In this document: positions 42,078-50,891 of the stretch, in pieces
How the letters are laid out: each line of letters starts with the position of its first letter
How positions within the stretch are numbered: position 1 is the first letter of the stretch
Source of the DNA: Devosia sp. 2618
Lineage (GTDB): Bacteria > Pseudomonadota > Alphaproteobacteria > Rhizobiales > Devosiaceae
Direction: 5' to 3'
Assembly: GCF_040546815.1 (NCBI RefSeq)
Contig: NZ_JBEPOO010000001.1
Span: forward strand, 2,666,001 to 2,730,000
DNA: 64,000 bases
The notes under the pieces: model-generated
Database searches by the model: none
The model's input: only the letters and a program-made list of their open reading frames with translations
What the model was told of the DNA's origin: nothing
Position numbers and translations under genes: made by a program

Positions 42078-42293
42078 GCGATGTTTTTGCCATGAAGTGC
42101 GCGGCAGATCAATCATCTTCCATACAAGATAAGCGCCTGTGGTATTTTATGTAAATTAACTGCATTCCGAGGATCGAATTCGCTGAAATCCAATGCCGCG
42201 CTAGCTTCCTTGCAGCGGGTGAGAAACAGCGCAAAAGCGGCTGCCCAAATGTGAAGTCTGGCCATGATGGCCGGGGCAACGGAGGGCGATCCG

Positions 42294-42458
42294 ATGGCAC
42301 ATATTTACGGCAGCGACGACACCGCAATCATGGCCGCGCGGCGTATAGCGCGCCAATCCACCCATGTGCAGCGCGCAAAGATGATGCTGGCGGCAGCAGG
42401 CATCGCCGCCTTCGGCATTGTGGTGGTTGCAGCAACCATGATGACGACGCTGTTTTAG
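42294..42458 (+). CDS. Tiny one-helix membrane protein
   Basis: A 54-residue protein, ATG 42294 preceded by GGAGG 8 bases upstream. MAHIYGSDDTAIMAARRIAR is the hydrophilic half. MLAAAGIAAFGIVVVAATMM is a single C-terminal helix ending TTLF. It has the same plan as the 58-residue protein encoded at 40321 (MAH-x-Y start, acidic stretch, terminal helix), on the other side of uxaC. It lies 94 bases before the response regulator gene on the same strand. Function unknown. Confidence 0.65.
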   Translation: MAHIYGSDDTAIMAARRIARQSTHVQRAKMMLAAAGIAAFGIVVVAATMMTTLF

Positions 42459-42552
42459 AACACGACACTTGTTTGTCGGGGCGGGATCAAAAACCCAGTC
42501 CCACTTTGTTGCTGCTTGCTCTAGTGTGCGCCGGGGAGAACACCGGCCGCTC

Positions 42553-43224
42553 ATGCGAATATTGCTCGTTGAAGACAATGAAGATCTGGGCGAGGCGATT
42601 GAAAAACGCCTGCGCAGCGCCGGTCATTCGGTGGAATGGGTGCGCGACGGCAATGACGTGGTTTCGGCCGCCGAGGGCGATGATTTCGATGCCGTAGCGC
42701 TCGACCTGATGCTGCCCAATCGGGATGGCATTTCGCTGATTGCCGAATTGCGGCGCCACAAGTTCAATGCGCCGATCCTGGTTATTACAGCCCGTTCGGA
42801 AATCGACGACAAGGTGAGCCTGCTCGATCTGGGCGCGGACGATTATCTGGTCAAGCCGTTCGACCTGCGCGAACTCGAAGCACGGCTGCGGGCGCTGATC
42901 CGGCGCACCGGCGGGCAGACCACAAGCACGCTGGGCGTGGGCAATCTCGAAATGGATCTGGCGGGGCTCAATGCGAGCGTCGAGGGACGCTCGCTGGAGC
43001 TGGGGCGGCGCGAATTCCGGCTGCTGGAAATCCTCGTCACCAATGCCGGCAAAGTGGTGCCCAAGGAGCGGCTGATGAACCAGTTGTTCAATTTCGATGA
43101 GGCGGTGTCGGTCAACGCGCTGGAGCTGCATATCTCGCGGCTGCGCAAGAAGCTGGAAGCGGCCAATATCGAGATCGGGACGGTGCGCGGGGTTGGCTAT
43201 GTGGTGCGGGCGCCGAATGGGTAG
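42553..43224 (+). CDS. OmpR/TctD-type response regulator
   Basis: A 223-residue response regulator. The receiver domain (1-115) has acidic pocket E7-D8, phospho-acceptor D51 (ALDLMLPNRDG), the Thr switch (VITARS) and the Lys in DYLVKPFD. A winged-helix DNA-binding domain of OmpR type follows (RREFRLLEILVTNAGKVVPK, and ELHISRLRKKLEAANIEIGT ending GVGYV). Start ATG 42553; longer in-frame starts upstream are not conserved in type. It is followed, after a 145-bp repeat, by the TctE-type kinase, so they form a two-component system. Targets may include tctCBA at 46.6-49.6 kb, by analogy with TctD. Confidence 0.93.
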   Translation: MRILLVEDNEDLGEAIEKRLRSAGHSVEWVRDGNDVVSAAEGDDFDAVALDLMLPNRDGISLIAELRRHKFNAPILVITARSEIDDKVSLLDLGADDYLVKPFDLRELEARLRALIRRTGGQTTSTLGVGNLEMDLAGLNASVEGRSLELGRREFRLLEILVTNAGKVVPKERLMNQLFNFDEAVSVNALELHISRLRKKLEAANIEIGTVRGVGYVVRAPNG

Positions 43225-43250
43225 CGGGATTTGGCCGCAACCACGAAGCG

Positions 43251-43395
43251 GTACCTCCCCCTTGATGGGGGAGGCTAGGTGGGGGTGGAGCCACAAGCGC
43301 CGGGTTCGCGGAGAGAGCCCCCCTTCCTGCTCGATCACGGACTTAGCTGAAGCTAAGTCCTATCTCGCTTCCCTCCCCTCAAGGGGGAGGGTGGG
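43251..43395. repeat. 145-bp composite palindromic element with internal stem (family A2)
   Basis: A close copy of the element at 36885-37031: ends ACCTCCCCCTTGATGGGGGA and CTCCCCTCAAGGGGGAGGGT, the same 22-base stem-loop GGACTTAGCT-GA-AGCTAAGTCC (43339-43360), and shared TTCGCGGAGAGAG and TTCCTGCTCGAT. It splits the response regulator and kinase genes. Confidence 0.8.
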
Positions 43396-43416
43396 CCCTG
43401 TGGTTGGGGTGCGATA

Positions 43417-45885
43417 GTGGCAGTTCCGCAGAAATCTTTCTCCATCCGCCGTCGCATCCTCGCGCTGGCGCTTGCCTTGCTGCTCGCGGCGGCGGTCATC
43501 CTGATCGTCTTTATCCGCGACTATGCCGAGCGGGCGGCGGATCGGGCGTTTGATCGGTTACTGGCGGCTTCGGCGCTGACGATTGCGGGTGCGGTGCAGG
43601 TGGAGGACGACAATGTGATCGTCGAACTGCCGTTCGCATCCTTCGGCATGTTTTCGGGGCGGGACCGGGTGTTTTATGCGGTCGAGACGCCGAATGGTCG
43701 GGCGGTGACTGGGTATGAAGACCTGTCGGCGACGCTGCCGGAGCTGACATCGGCAGGACCGGTTTTTGCCGATACGATGTATCGCGGCGAATTAGTGCGG
43801 GTGGCCAGCGTTGGGCGCCTGACCTCGTCGGGCGGCGATGCGGATTGGGTGACGATCCATGTGGCCGAAACCCAGAATGAGCGCGAGGCGCTGGCGGCGG
43901 AGATTTTGGGCAATGCCATTGTGCCGGTGGTGGCACTAACGCTGCTGGCGATTGCACTGGTGTGGTTTGGCATCGGGCGCATGTTTGCGCCGCTTTATCA
44001 GCTGGAACGCGAATTGCGCGGGCGGGCGCCCGATGATCTGAGCCCGGTGGATGTGCCGGTGCCGACCGAGGTGCGGCAGCTGGTGGCGGGGCTAAACGCC
44101 TTCATGGCGCGGTTGGGCAGCGCGATGGAACGGGTGAGCGGGCTGGTGGCCGAGGCGGCCCATGAAGTGCGGACGCCGCTGGCCTCGTTACGCGCTCAAG
44201 CGGAAGTGGCGATGGATGAGCAGGACCCTGAGGCGCTGCGGCGACGGGTGGGGCGCATTCATCAGGGCGCGATCCAGGCGAGCCAGCTGGTCAGCCAGTT
44301 GCTGATGGAAGCGACGATTACCCATCGCCTCGAAAATCAGGAAACGGACGCCACTGTGTTTGGCACGGTGGTGGACGAGGTGGTGCAGCGGCTGGACCCC
44401 GATCAGGCTGGGCGCGTGACGGCCAGCTTGCCCGAGGGCGTGGCGACGGCGCTGATCCGGGGCGACAGGGTGGCGCTGCGCGAGATGGTGCGCAATGTGG
44501 TGGACAATGCGCTGGTCTATTCGGACGGCCCGGTGCAGATCGGCGGCAGCGTGGGAGATGGCACGATGATGCTGACCGTCAGCGACCGGGGGCCGGGCAT
44601 TGCCGACGCGGAAAAGCCACTGGTGCTGGAGCGGTTCAAGCGCGGCGCGACGAGCGGGGCAAAGGCAGGGTCCGGGCTGGGACTATCCATCGTCAAGCGG
44701 GTGGCGGAGGCGCATGGTGGCGCGCTGCGGCTAACCGATCGCGCGGGTGGCGGGCTGGTGGTGGAGATTGACCTGCCGCTGGTGGGTCGCAATGCAAAGG
44801 TGGAGCAATTGCGCAAAGCCTTGGGGAGCCTCTCGGCGCTGGTGATCTGCGTGTTGCTGATCGATCCGCGTGGGGCGCAGGCGGCGACCTCGACCTATCC
44901 GGCACCCGATGGCAGCGCCGAAACGGTACTGACCATTGTGGGCACGACGGACACGCCGCTGTTTGCCGATTTCGTGGCCGGATTTCAGAGCCAGCGGCCC
45001 GACGTGACAGTGGAATATGACGAGCAGGATTCCCTGCCGATGTATGAGAATTTTCTGTCCGGCGTGATGGCGCCGCCAGACCTTTTGATCAGCTCGGCGG
45101 CGGACCTGCAGATCAAGCTGGCCAATGATGGCTATGCCACCGCCTATGACAGCCAGTGGCTGGGCGATCTGCCGGATTGGGCGCATTGGCGCAATGAGGT
45201 GTTTGGCTTCACCTTCGAGCCGGCGGTGATCATTTATAACCCCGACCGGATCAGCGCCGCCGAAGTGCCGCGCACGCATTTGACACTGGCGGAAATGCTG
45301 GAAACGCAGACCGAGCGGTTCCGGGGGCGGATTGCGACCTATGACATCGCGCTGAGTGGCGTAGGCTATCTGCTGGCGTCACAGGATCAGGTGATTTCGT
45401 CGAACTTCTGGCGGCTGGCGGCAGCTTTTGGGCGGGTCAATGCGCAGTTTTCGGGGTCGAGCCCGGCCATTCTCAACGGTGTGGCCGATGGATCGCTGTC
45501 ACTGGGCTACAATGTGCTGGGCTCCTATGCCTTCGCGCGCAAATCGGCTGGGGCCAATATCGAAATCGTGGTTCCCGATGACTATGTTCTGGTGCTGACG
45601 CGCTCGATGCTGATCCCGCGAGACGCCAAATTCCCCGACCTCGGCCGGGCGTTTGTTGACTTTGCGCTGTCGCCCAGTGGACAGGCGATTGCGGCGGGGC
45701 GAACGGCGCTTGGGTCGGTGGTGCGGGGCGCTGACGGCGAATGGACCAGCGAGGCGATTTCGGCGCGGGGGCGCGGCGTGATCCAGCCCATTCCGCTCGG
45801 GCCGGCGCTGATGGTGTCGCTCGACCAGCAGCGGCGCAGCCGTTTCCTTGAAAGCTGGGGCGAGATCGTCTCGCCCAAGCCATGA
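43417..45885 (+). CDS. TctE-type sensor histidine kinase fused to a periplasmic ABC-type solute-binding protein
   Basis: An 822-residue fusion, in order. Membrane helix 1 (about 10-33) and a 2CSK_N-type sensor segment (ADRAFDRLLAASALTIAGAV, then DRVFYAVETPNGRAVTGYEDL). Helix 2 (about 168-188), HAMP-like linker, and HisKA with H249 in AEAAHEVRTPLASL. HATPase with N-box VRNVVDNALVYS, G1 VSDRGPGIAD and G2 GSGLGLSIVK. All catalytic boxes are intact. After the ATPase comes a third hydrophobic stretch ending in AQA-A (about 466-489), which looks like a signal peptide. A complete FbpA/spermidine-type binding domain follows (490-822: TIVGTTDTPLFADFVAGFQS, PPDLLISSAADLQIK, YNVLGSYAFARK). The last domain must be periplasmic. 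Start GTG 43417. Related TctE kinases lack this domain. It pairs with the regulator encoded at 42553. Confidence 0.88.
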   Translation: MAVPQKSFSIRRRILALALALLLAAAVILIVFIRDYAERAADRAFDRLLAASALTIAGAVQVEDDNVIVELPFASFGMFSGRDRVFYAVETPNGRAVTGYEDLSATLPELTSAGPVFADTMYRGELVRVASVGRLTSSGGDADWVTIHVAETQNEREALAAEILGNAIVPVVALTLLAIALVWFGIGRMFAPLYQLERELRGRAPDDLSPVDVPVPTEVRQLVAGLNAFMARLGSAMERVSGLVAEAAHEVRTPLASLRAQAEVAMDEQDPEALRRRVGRIHQGAIQASQLVSQLLMEATITHRLENQETDATVFGTVVDEVVQRLDPDQAGRVTASLPEGVATALIRGDRVALREMVRNVVDNALVYSDGPVQIGGSVGDGTMMLTVSDRGPGIADAEKPLVLERFKRGATSGAKAGSGLGLSIVKRVAEAHGGALRLTDRAGGGLVVEIDLPLVGRNAKVEQLRKALGSLSALVICVLLIDPRGAQAATSTYPAPDGSAETVLTIVGTTDTPLFADFVAGFQSQRPDVTVEYDEQDSLPMYENFLSGVMAPPDLLISSAADLQIKLANDGYATAYDSQWLGDLPDWAHWRNEVFGFTFEPAVIIYNPDRISAAEVPRTHLTLAEMLETQTERFRGRIATYDIALSGVGYLLASQDQVISSNFWRLAAAFGRVNAQFSGSSPAILNGVADGSLSLGYNVLGSYAFARKSAGANIEIVVPDDYVLVLTRSMLIPRDAKFPDLGRAFVDFALSPSGQAIAAGRTALGSVVRGADGEWTSEAISARGRGVIQPIPLGPALMVSLDQQRRSRFLESWGEIVSPKP

Positions 45886-46092
45886 CACCCATGCACCCAA
45901 CGCATGGATTAGCCCTTGGTCGTAGCGATTTTGCCCATTTGGGGTGAATATTGTGGTTAGCGCCGCGTTAATTGCATTGAGCGCATGGCTGCGATGAGGT
46001 TTGCGGCCTAGCAAAACAAAGGCATTGGCCCCATCTGTCTACTCATGAAAGCGGCCCGGCAATTCGGTTGGGCCTTTTGAGGACCTGGACAA

Positions 46093-46263
46093 ATGAGCAC
46101 CCCCCGCAAGTCGATCTTTGCGACCCTTGGCACCTTCGTTGAAGTGTTCGGCAGCGCTGCTGCCGTCTCCAACGCCGTCGAGGCTGGGCGTACTCCAAAG
46201 GCCAAGCACCTCAAGGCCCTCGGTATCGATGCCGACGCTTTCCGTTCGATCGGCAAGCGCTAA
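46093..46263 (+). CDS. Small basic hypothetical protein
   Basis: A 56-residue protein, ATG 46093, preceded by GAGGA 9 bases upstream. MSTPRKSIFATLGTFVEVFG is followed by an Ala-rich helix and LKALGIDADAFRSIGKR. Net charge is basic, with no signal and no clear membrane helix. A strong intrinsic terminator follows 64 bases after the stop, so it is a separate short transcript. The 206-base gap before it (45886-46092) should hold its promoter; nothing else was recognised there. Function unknown. Confidence 0.68.
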   Translation: MSTPRKSIFATLGTFVEVFGSAAAVSNAVEAGRTPKAKHLKALGIDADAFRSIGKR

Positions 46264-46327
46264 AGTCTCCTTGGCTTAGGGCGCCGCACCCTCCGCGACC
46301 TGAGCCGCGCTATCGATTGACGTGAGA

Positions 46328-46373
46328 AAGCCCGGATGCCCTGAACAGGGGCATCCGGGCTTTTGCTTTTTTG
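46328..46373 (+). terminator. Intrinsic terminator
   Basis: A 14-bp perfect stem AAGCCCGGATGCCC / GGGCATCCGGGCTT with a 7-base loop, followed by TTTTGCTTTTTT. It ends the transcript of the small gene at 46093. Confidence 0.93.
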
Positions 46374-46388
46374 GAGTGTATGTCTGGT

Positions 46389-46470
46389 CGTCACTACCCG
46401 GCTTGTCCGGGTGATCCATCGTTCAGCGCGTGCTGCGATATGGATTGCCCGGACAAGCCGGGCAATGACG
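46389..46470. repeat. 82-bp REP-like palindrome (family B)
   Basis: ACTACCCGGCTTGTCCGGGT at the left and GCCCGGACAAGCCGGGCAAT at the right, homologous to the element at 40535-40615. Confidence 0.75.
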
Positions 46471-46491
46471 GGGGGTGGAGGCTTTGGTTGC

Positions 46492-46580
46492 CCGACCTCG
46501 CCCTTCGACGGACTGAGGATGAGGTCTACTGCTGAATCAACAGTAGACCTCATGGTGAGCTTGTCGAACCACGAGGGGGT
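46492..46580. repeat. Family C intergenic palindrome
   Basis: GACCTCGCCCTTCGACGGAC at the left, and GTAGACCTCATGGTGAGCTT with GTCGAACCACGAGG at the right. The inner part has a perfect CTACTG/CAGTAG stem. It follows the tctA stop on the minus strand. Confidence 0.7.
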
Positions 46581-46585
46581 GACCC

Positions 46586-48133
46586 CTAGTCTTCGTCGCT
46601 TGCGAGTTGGCCCAGGACCTGACCCTTGCCGCAGAGGCGGAAGTAGACGGGGACGAGGACTACGGCGGCGGCCAGCACATAGAGTGTGATGGCAATGGGC
46701 GAGTGGAACAGGATCAGCGGGTCACCCTGGCTGATTGCCAGTGCACGGCGGAGCTGTTGTTCGGCCATGGGGCCAAGGATCAGCCCGACCACCACCGGGG
46801 CAATCGGATAGCCGAAGCGGCGCAGCAGATAGCCCAGCACACCAAACACCAGCAGCAGCATCAACTCGAACGAAAAGCGGATGCCAAAGATATTGCCCGA
46901 CATGGCGCCATTGGCACCCAGCGTGCCGAGCGTCGCGAACACCAGAATGCCGCCATAGAGCCATGGCTTTGGAATGGTCAGCAGCTTCACCCACAGCCCG
47001 ATCAGCGGCAGATTGAGCACGATCAGCATGAAGTTGGCGACGAGCAGGCTGGCGATCAGCGCCCAGACGAGGCTTGCATTGTTGGTGAACAGCAATGGGC
47101 CGGGCTGAAGGCCAAACTGCTGGAAACCGGCCAGCATGATGGCGGCGGTTGCCGTGGTGGGCAGGCCCAGCGTCAGCAGCGGCACGAGCGTACCGGCAGC
47201 AGACGCGTTGTTGGCCGCTTCCGGCCCCGCGACACCTTCGATGGCGCCGTGGCCGAACTCTTCGGGACGCTTGGCGAAGGTCTTTTCGGCGCTGTAGGAC
47301 AGGAAGCTCGAGACGTCGGCGCCGCCCGCCGGCATTGCGCCGATGGGGAAGCCGATGGCCGTGCCGCGCAGCCACGGAACCCAGCTGCGCTTCCAGTCTT
47401 CCTTGGTCATCCAGACCGAGCCCTTGACCGCCAGAACCCCTTCGTTGACCGCAGAACGGTCCGAAGCGATCTTGAGCGTTTCGCCGATGGCGAACAGCGC
47501 CACGGCAAGGGTGGTGACCTCGATGCCGTCGAGCAGATCGGGAATACCGAAGGACATGCGGGCCTGACCGGTCTGCAGGTCGATGCCAATAATGCCAAGA
47601 CCCAGACCGATGAACAGTGCCGTCAGACCACGCAGCGCGCTATCGCCAAAGGCGGCGGATACGGTGACGAAGGCCAGCACCATCAGGGCGAAATATTCGG
47701 CTGGACCGAAGGCCAGCGCGAATTTGACGACCCATGGCGCGACGAAGGCCAGCGCCAGCGTCGCGATCAAACCAGCAACGAACGAGCCGATGGCGGCGGT
47801 AGCCAAAGCGGGTCCGCCCCTGCCCTTGCGGGCCATTTTGTTGCCTTCGAGCGCGGTAACGATCGAGGCGCTTTCGCCCGGCGTGTTGAGCAGGATGGAG
47901 GTGGTGGAGCCGCCATACATGCCGCCGTAGTAGATGCCGGCAAACATGATGAGCGAGCCGGCCGGATCGAGCTTGTAGGTAACCGGCAGCAGCAGCGCCA
48001 CGGTGAGCGCGGGGCCAATGCCGGGCAGCACGCCAACGGCCGTGCCGAGCGTTACGCCGACCAGCGCATAGAGCAGGTTCTGCCACTGCAGTGCAGCGAC
48101 AAGGCCCTGGGCCAGAAGTCCGAAAGTGTCCAT
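46586..48133 (-). CDS. tctA: Tripartite tricarboxylate transporter, large membrane subunit
   Basis: A 515-residue TctA protein with about 11-12 membrane helices. [25 protein letters not shown] is the first conserved glycine-rich segment. [21 protein letters not shown] is the family signature, and [26 protein letters not shown] is the second. It forms the carboxylate channel with TctB and takes substrate from TctC. The gene is last in the tctC-tctB-tctA order, 15 bases after tctB. Carboxylate substrate (citrate, glutarate, terephthalate and others in the family) is not determinable. Confidence 0.95.
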   Translation of the reverse strand: MDTFGLLAQGLVAALQWQNLLYALVGVTLGTAVGVLPGIGPALTVALLLPVTYKLDPAGSLIMFAGIYYGGMYGGSTTSILLNTPGESASIVTALEGNKMARKGRGGPALATAAIGSFVAGLIATLALAFVAPWVVKFALAFGPAEYFALMVLAFVTVSAAFGDSALRGLTALFIGLGLGIIGIDLQTGQARMSFGIPDLLDGIEVTTLAVALFAIGETLKIASDRSAVNEGVLAVKGSVWMTKEDWKRSWVPWLRGTAIGFPIGAMPAGGADVSSFLSYSAEKTFAKRPEEFGHGAIEGVAGPEAANNASAAGTLVPLLTLGLPTTATAAIMLAGFQQFGLQPGPLLFTNNASLVWALIASLLVANFMLIVLNLPLIGLWVKLLTIPKPWLYGGILVFATLGTLGANGAMSGNIFGIRFSFELMLLLVFGVLGYLLRRFGYPIAPVVVGLILGPMAEQQLRRALAISQGDPLILFHSPIAITLYVLAAAVVLVPVYFRLCGKGQVLGQLASDED

Positions 48134-48148
48134 GTCAGGGTCTTCCGA

Positions 48149-48634
48149 TCAGGGAATGAGACGTTCGATGGGACCGGCTGGCAGCGACAGCTGCAGGCCC
48201 TTGGCAAAGGCGATCCAGACGATGAACGCAAACAGCGCACCGGCAGGAATGGTCTTCCACAGGGGGCCGCGCCCAAAACCCTTGGCGGTGAACGCAAACA
48301 GCACGCCCGTGGCGATGGAGAAGCCGGTCGTCGAGAGCAGCAGGATCTGGCCGATCAGCCCACCCAGAATCCACAGCATCGGGATGTAGTTGTCGTTGGT
48401 CCGCTCCGGAAAGCCATTGCGCAGGGCCGAAAACACCGTGCCGATGGCGAGCAGGATCAGGGCGCCCGCGATGATGTAAGGAAACACCGTGGGGCCGACG
48501 CGTGCCTGGATCGGGGGGACGCGCATCTGGCTGGTCTGCCAGATGATCACCGCCGCGATGCCAGCCAGAATGGCCGCTATGACAAGCGCCGCCCCATCGG
48601 GGCGGCGCGAGAGATTTGGTTGGCCGGAGCTCAT
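48149..48634 (-). CDS. tctB: Tripartite tricarboxylate transporter, small membrane subunit
   Basis: A 161-residue protein with four predicted helices, the usual TctB topology: AALVIAAILAGIAAVIIW, PTVFPYIIAGALILLAIG with the family-typical R-V-G-P-x-x-F-P, PMLWILGGLIGQILLL and a final AGALFAFIVWIAFA. The start overlaps the tctC stop by 4 bases (ATGA). It stabilises TctA in the inner membrane. Confidence 0.92.
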   Translation of the reverse strand: MSSGQPNLSRRPDGAALVIAAILAGIAAVIIWQTSQMRVPPIQARVGPTVFPYIIAGALILLAIGTVFSALRNGFPERTNDNYIPMLWILGGLIGQILLLSTTGFSIATGVLFAFTAKGFGRGPLWKTIPAGALFAFIVWIAFAKGLQLSLPAGPIERLIP

Positions 48635-49575
48635 TGGACGAGGCCAATGTCTTTCAGGATGGTTTCAGTGGCGGCGGTGTCAGCAGCGAGCTGAGCATCG
48701 AACGCGTCACCGGCGAGGTAGGTGTTGACCCAGCCCTTGGTCTCAAGCGTTGCCTTCCAGGCGTCGGAATTGACCATCTTTTCGATGTCGGCCGAGATCG
48801 CAGCCTTCTGCTCGGCAGTGATGCCGGGGGCAGCGGCAACCATGCGCCAGTTCTGCAGCGCCATATCGACGCCAGCTTCACGCAGGGTCGGTGCGTCAAC
48901 GCCGGGGATGCGCTCGTCGCTGGAAACAGCGAGCAGACGCAGTTCGCCCGCAGCGATCTGGCTGGAGAACTCGGAGTAGCCCGAGATACCCACAGTCACC
49001 TGGCCGCCGAGAAGGGCTGCGAGAGCTTCGCCACCGCCCGAATAGGCGATGTAGTTGACGGTGGTTGGATCGACACCAACGGTCTTGGCGATGAGGCCAG
49101 CCGTGATGTGGTCGGCGCCACCAGCCGAGCCACCAGCCCACGAAACCGAACCGGCATCGGCCTTGAGCTTGGTGATCAGGTCGTCGAGGGTCTTGAGCTC
49201 GGACGCGGCTGGCACGACGATGACCACGGATTCACCGGTCAGACGAGCGATCGGGGTAACCTGCTCGAGGGTAACCGGGGATGCGTTGGTGAGGATTGCG
49301 CCGACCATCACGTAGCCGCCAACGATGAGTGCGTTTGGATTGCCTTCTTCCTGATTGACGAACTGGGCAAGGCCAATGGTGCCACCAGCGCCGGGAACGT
49401 TGGTGACCTGCACATTGCCCGAGATGCCGTCGGCCTGAAGGGCTTCCTGCATCGAGCGGGCCGTCTGGTCCCATCCGCCGCCGGGGGCAGCAGGCGCCAT
49501 GATGGTATAGTCAGCGGCAAAAGCGGGGACAGCCATTGCGCCAGACAGCAGCGCAGCCAAGAACAGCTTATTCAT
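48631..49575 (-). CDS. tctC: Tripartite tricarboxylate transporter, periplasmic binding protein
   Basis: A 314-residue secreted TctC/Bug-type protein. Start ATG 49575 with GGGAGG 5 bases upstream; a TTG-started version 4 codons longer is unlikely. The signal peptide ends AFA-A. The mature protein starts DYTIMAPAAPGGGWDQTARSM, the conserved first ligand loop of TctC proteins, followed by VPGAGGTIGLAQFV and SWAGGSAGGADHITAGLIA. It binds the carboxylate and feeds TctA/TctB. It is the first gene of the operon, and the two-component system at 42.5-45.9 kb is a plausible regulator. Confidence 0.94.
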   Translation of the reverse strand: MNKLFLAALLSGAMAVPAFAADYTIMAPAAPGGGWDQTARSMQEALQADGISGNVQVTNVPGAGGTIGLAQFVNQEEGNPNALIVGGYVMVGAILTNASPVTLEQVTPIARLTGESVVIVVPAASELKTLDDLITKLKADAGSVSWAGGSAGGADHITAGLIAKTVGVDPTTVNYIAYSGGGEALAALLGGQVTVGISGYSEFSSQIAAGELRLLAVSSDERIPGVDAPTLREAGVDMALQNWRMVAAAPGITAEQKAAISADIEKMVNSDAWKATLETKGWVNTYLAGDAFDAQLAADTAATETILKDIGLVQ

Positions 49576-50100
49576 AAGTCCTCCCATGTAAAATCCTGAA
49601 CGTCGTTGCGTCCGTGGGAGGAACCATAGGCTCGGTCCCTGTCACCGTCCTGTCATGGGGGCGGGAGTTTTGAGGTGCGGATACTGCACGCGAAGCTGCG
49701 GGTTTCCGGTGGCGCCAAGGCTTGGGGAGCCCTTGCCGATCAACTTGTCGACAAGATCGCATTAGACTTTAGTCGGATCCCCCCTACCCCACACTGCCTA
49801 AAAGACAGGACCGTTGTCATAAAACCAAGCAATTTCCAGTGTCTGGCAGCGACTCCGTCAGCGGCGGGAATTGGCTTTATGTGTTTGACTGACCAAGAAA
49901 AACTACATCCGCGCGTCTTGCTAGCGGAGTTCGGGCGTCTTATCGTCCGGGCCGGAGGATAGCTGAAAGTTAGGCCAGCAGATTGCGACACTATATGTGT
50001 TGACGGACTGACGGCCTTTGGGCTTTCCACGGTGACCGCACGGGCGGGCGGCGTGTTGTCTATGTTGCGCGTGAAAGCGCATTAATCAGGAGTATTCAAC
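49576..50100. other. 525-base divergent intergenic region, tctC / pseudoazurin
   Basis: No convincing gene was found. It must contain the tctCBA and pseudoazurin promoters. Near 49986-49998 there is ACAC-TATAT-GTGT, an almost symmetric motif about 100 bases before the pseudoazurin start. Closer to that start, GCGC-GTGAAA-GCGC (50068-50081) is a short inverted repeat. Neither matches a regulator class I can name with confidence. Confidence 0.4.
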
Positions 50101-50544
50101 TTGAAGTTTTTTGGTCTTCTTGCATTCGCGGTCGCCACGGCCGCATCGACCCTGTCGCTGTCGGCGGCTGAGTTCGAAGTGCACATGCTCAATAAAGATG
50201 CCGCTGGCAATACGATGGTGTTCGAGCCTGCGTTCCTGCAGATCGCTGTTGGCGACACCGTCAAGTTTATCCCGACCGACAAGGGCCACAATGCCGAGAC
50301 CATCAAGGGCATGTTCCCTGAGGGCGGCAATGAGTTCAAGGGCAAGATCAACGAAGAGTTCAGCGTGACCTTCGACGTCGCCGGTGCATATGGCTACAAG
50401 TGCGCGCCGCACCTGGCCATGGGCATGGTTGGCCTGATCGTCGTTGGCGACGATCCAGCAAACCTGGCTGACATCGAAGCTGCCCGCGTGCCGCCAAAGG
50501 CCAAGGCAACCTTCGAAGAACTGGTCGCCCTGATCGGTCAGTAA
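50101..50544 (+). CDS. Pseudoazurin (type 1 blue copper protein)
   Basis: A 147-residue periplasmic cupredoxin, signal peptide [10 protein letters not shown] to about SLSAA. Copper ligands are all present in the right spacing: His63 (DKGHNAET), Cys101, His104 and Met109 ([14 protein letters not shown]). The C-terminal helix ([14 protein letters not shown]) is typical for pseudoazurin and separates it from plastocyanin or amicyanin. The start is TTG 50101, with AGGAG 8 bases upstream. It shuttles electrons in the periplasm, classically to copper nitrite reductase or other oxidases. No nirK, nor or nos gene is in the window, so its partner here is unknown. Confidence 0.92.
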   Translation: MKFFGLLAFAVATAASTLSLSAAEFEVHMLNKDAAGNTMVFEPAFLQIAVGDTVKFIPTDKGHNAETIKGMFPEGGNEFKGKINEEFSVTFDVAGAYGYKCAPHLAMGMVGLIVVGDDPANLADIEAARVPPKAKATFEELVALIGQ

Positions 50545-50557
50545 GACTTTGCGCTTC

Positions 50558-50584
50558 ATGCCGGGGCATTGATGGCCTCGGCAT
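50558..50584 (+). terminator. Hairpin after the pseudoazurin gene
   Basis: ATGCCGgGGC / GCCtCGGCAT stem with a 7-base loop, 14 bases past the stop codon. There is no T run, so termination efficiency is doubtful. Confidence 0.4.
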
Positions 50585-50891
50585 GAGCCTTATCATCGCG
50601 GCGCATGTTCAGCGTGGCCATCCGAAATCCCACATTCCCCGCAGCATTTGCACAACCGACCCGACGAGGTCGCGATTGCGGGGGTATTGTTCGTGACCTG
50701 CTGCGCTAAGGCGCGATGGTTCAGAAAACAGATTGTGCTGATCGGCTGGGGGCCGATGAAAACCTCGATTTCCGTGCCTGCGTCTATAAGGTGAGCGTCA
50801 ACGAGCGCCGACATGGCATCAAAGCCAGACTGACGGGCACAGATCGCAGGCTAGGTGTTCGCGGGGCGGCGAACCGTAGAGGGGAGACTTC
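50585..50891. other. Intergenic region before the NitT/TauT-type transporter operon
   Basis: About 307 bases without a supported gene. A small ATCGGC-N5-GCCGAT stem is at 50740-50756. GAGGGGAG lies just before the permease start. No riboswitch class was recognised. Confidence 0.4.

Noticed and set aside
46607..48694. 695-codon open frame on the plus strand
   Set aside because: It is the antisense shadow of tctA/tctB, which are unambiguous. The product is rich in Gln, Arg and His and has no family features.
49675..49962. 95-codon open frame in the tctC/pseudoazurin gap
   Set aside because: Codon use and composition unlike the neighbours, no ribosome binding site and no recognisable family. 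It is treated as non-coding.
49986..49998. NrdR-type box before the pseudoazurin gene
   Set aside because: ACACTATATGTGT is 3 bases shorter than the NrdR box and no ribonucleotide reductase gene is near.
50593..50814. 73-codon minus-strand frame after the pseudoazurin gene
   Set aside because: No ribosome binding site and weak coding character.
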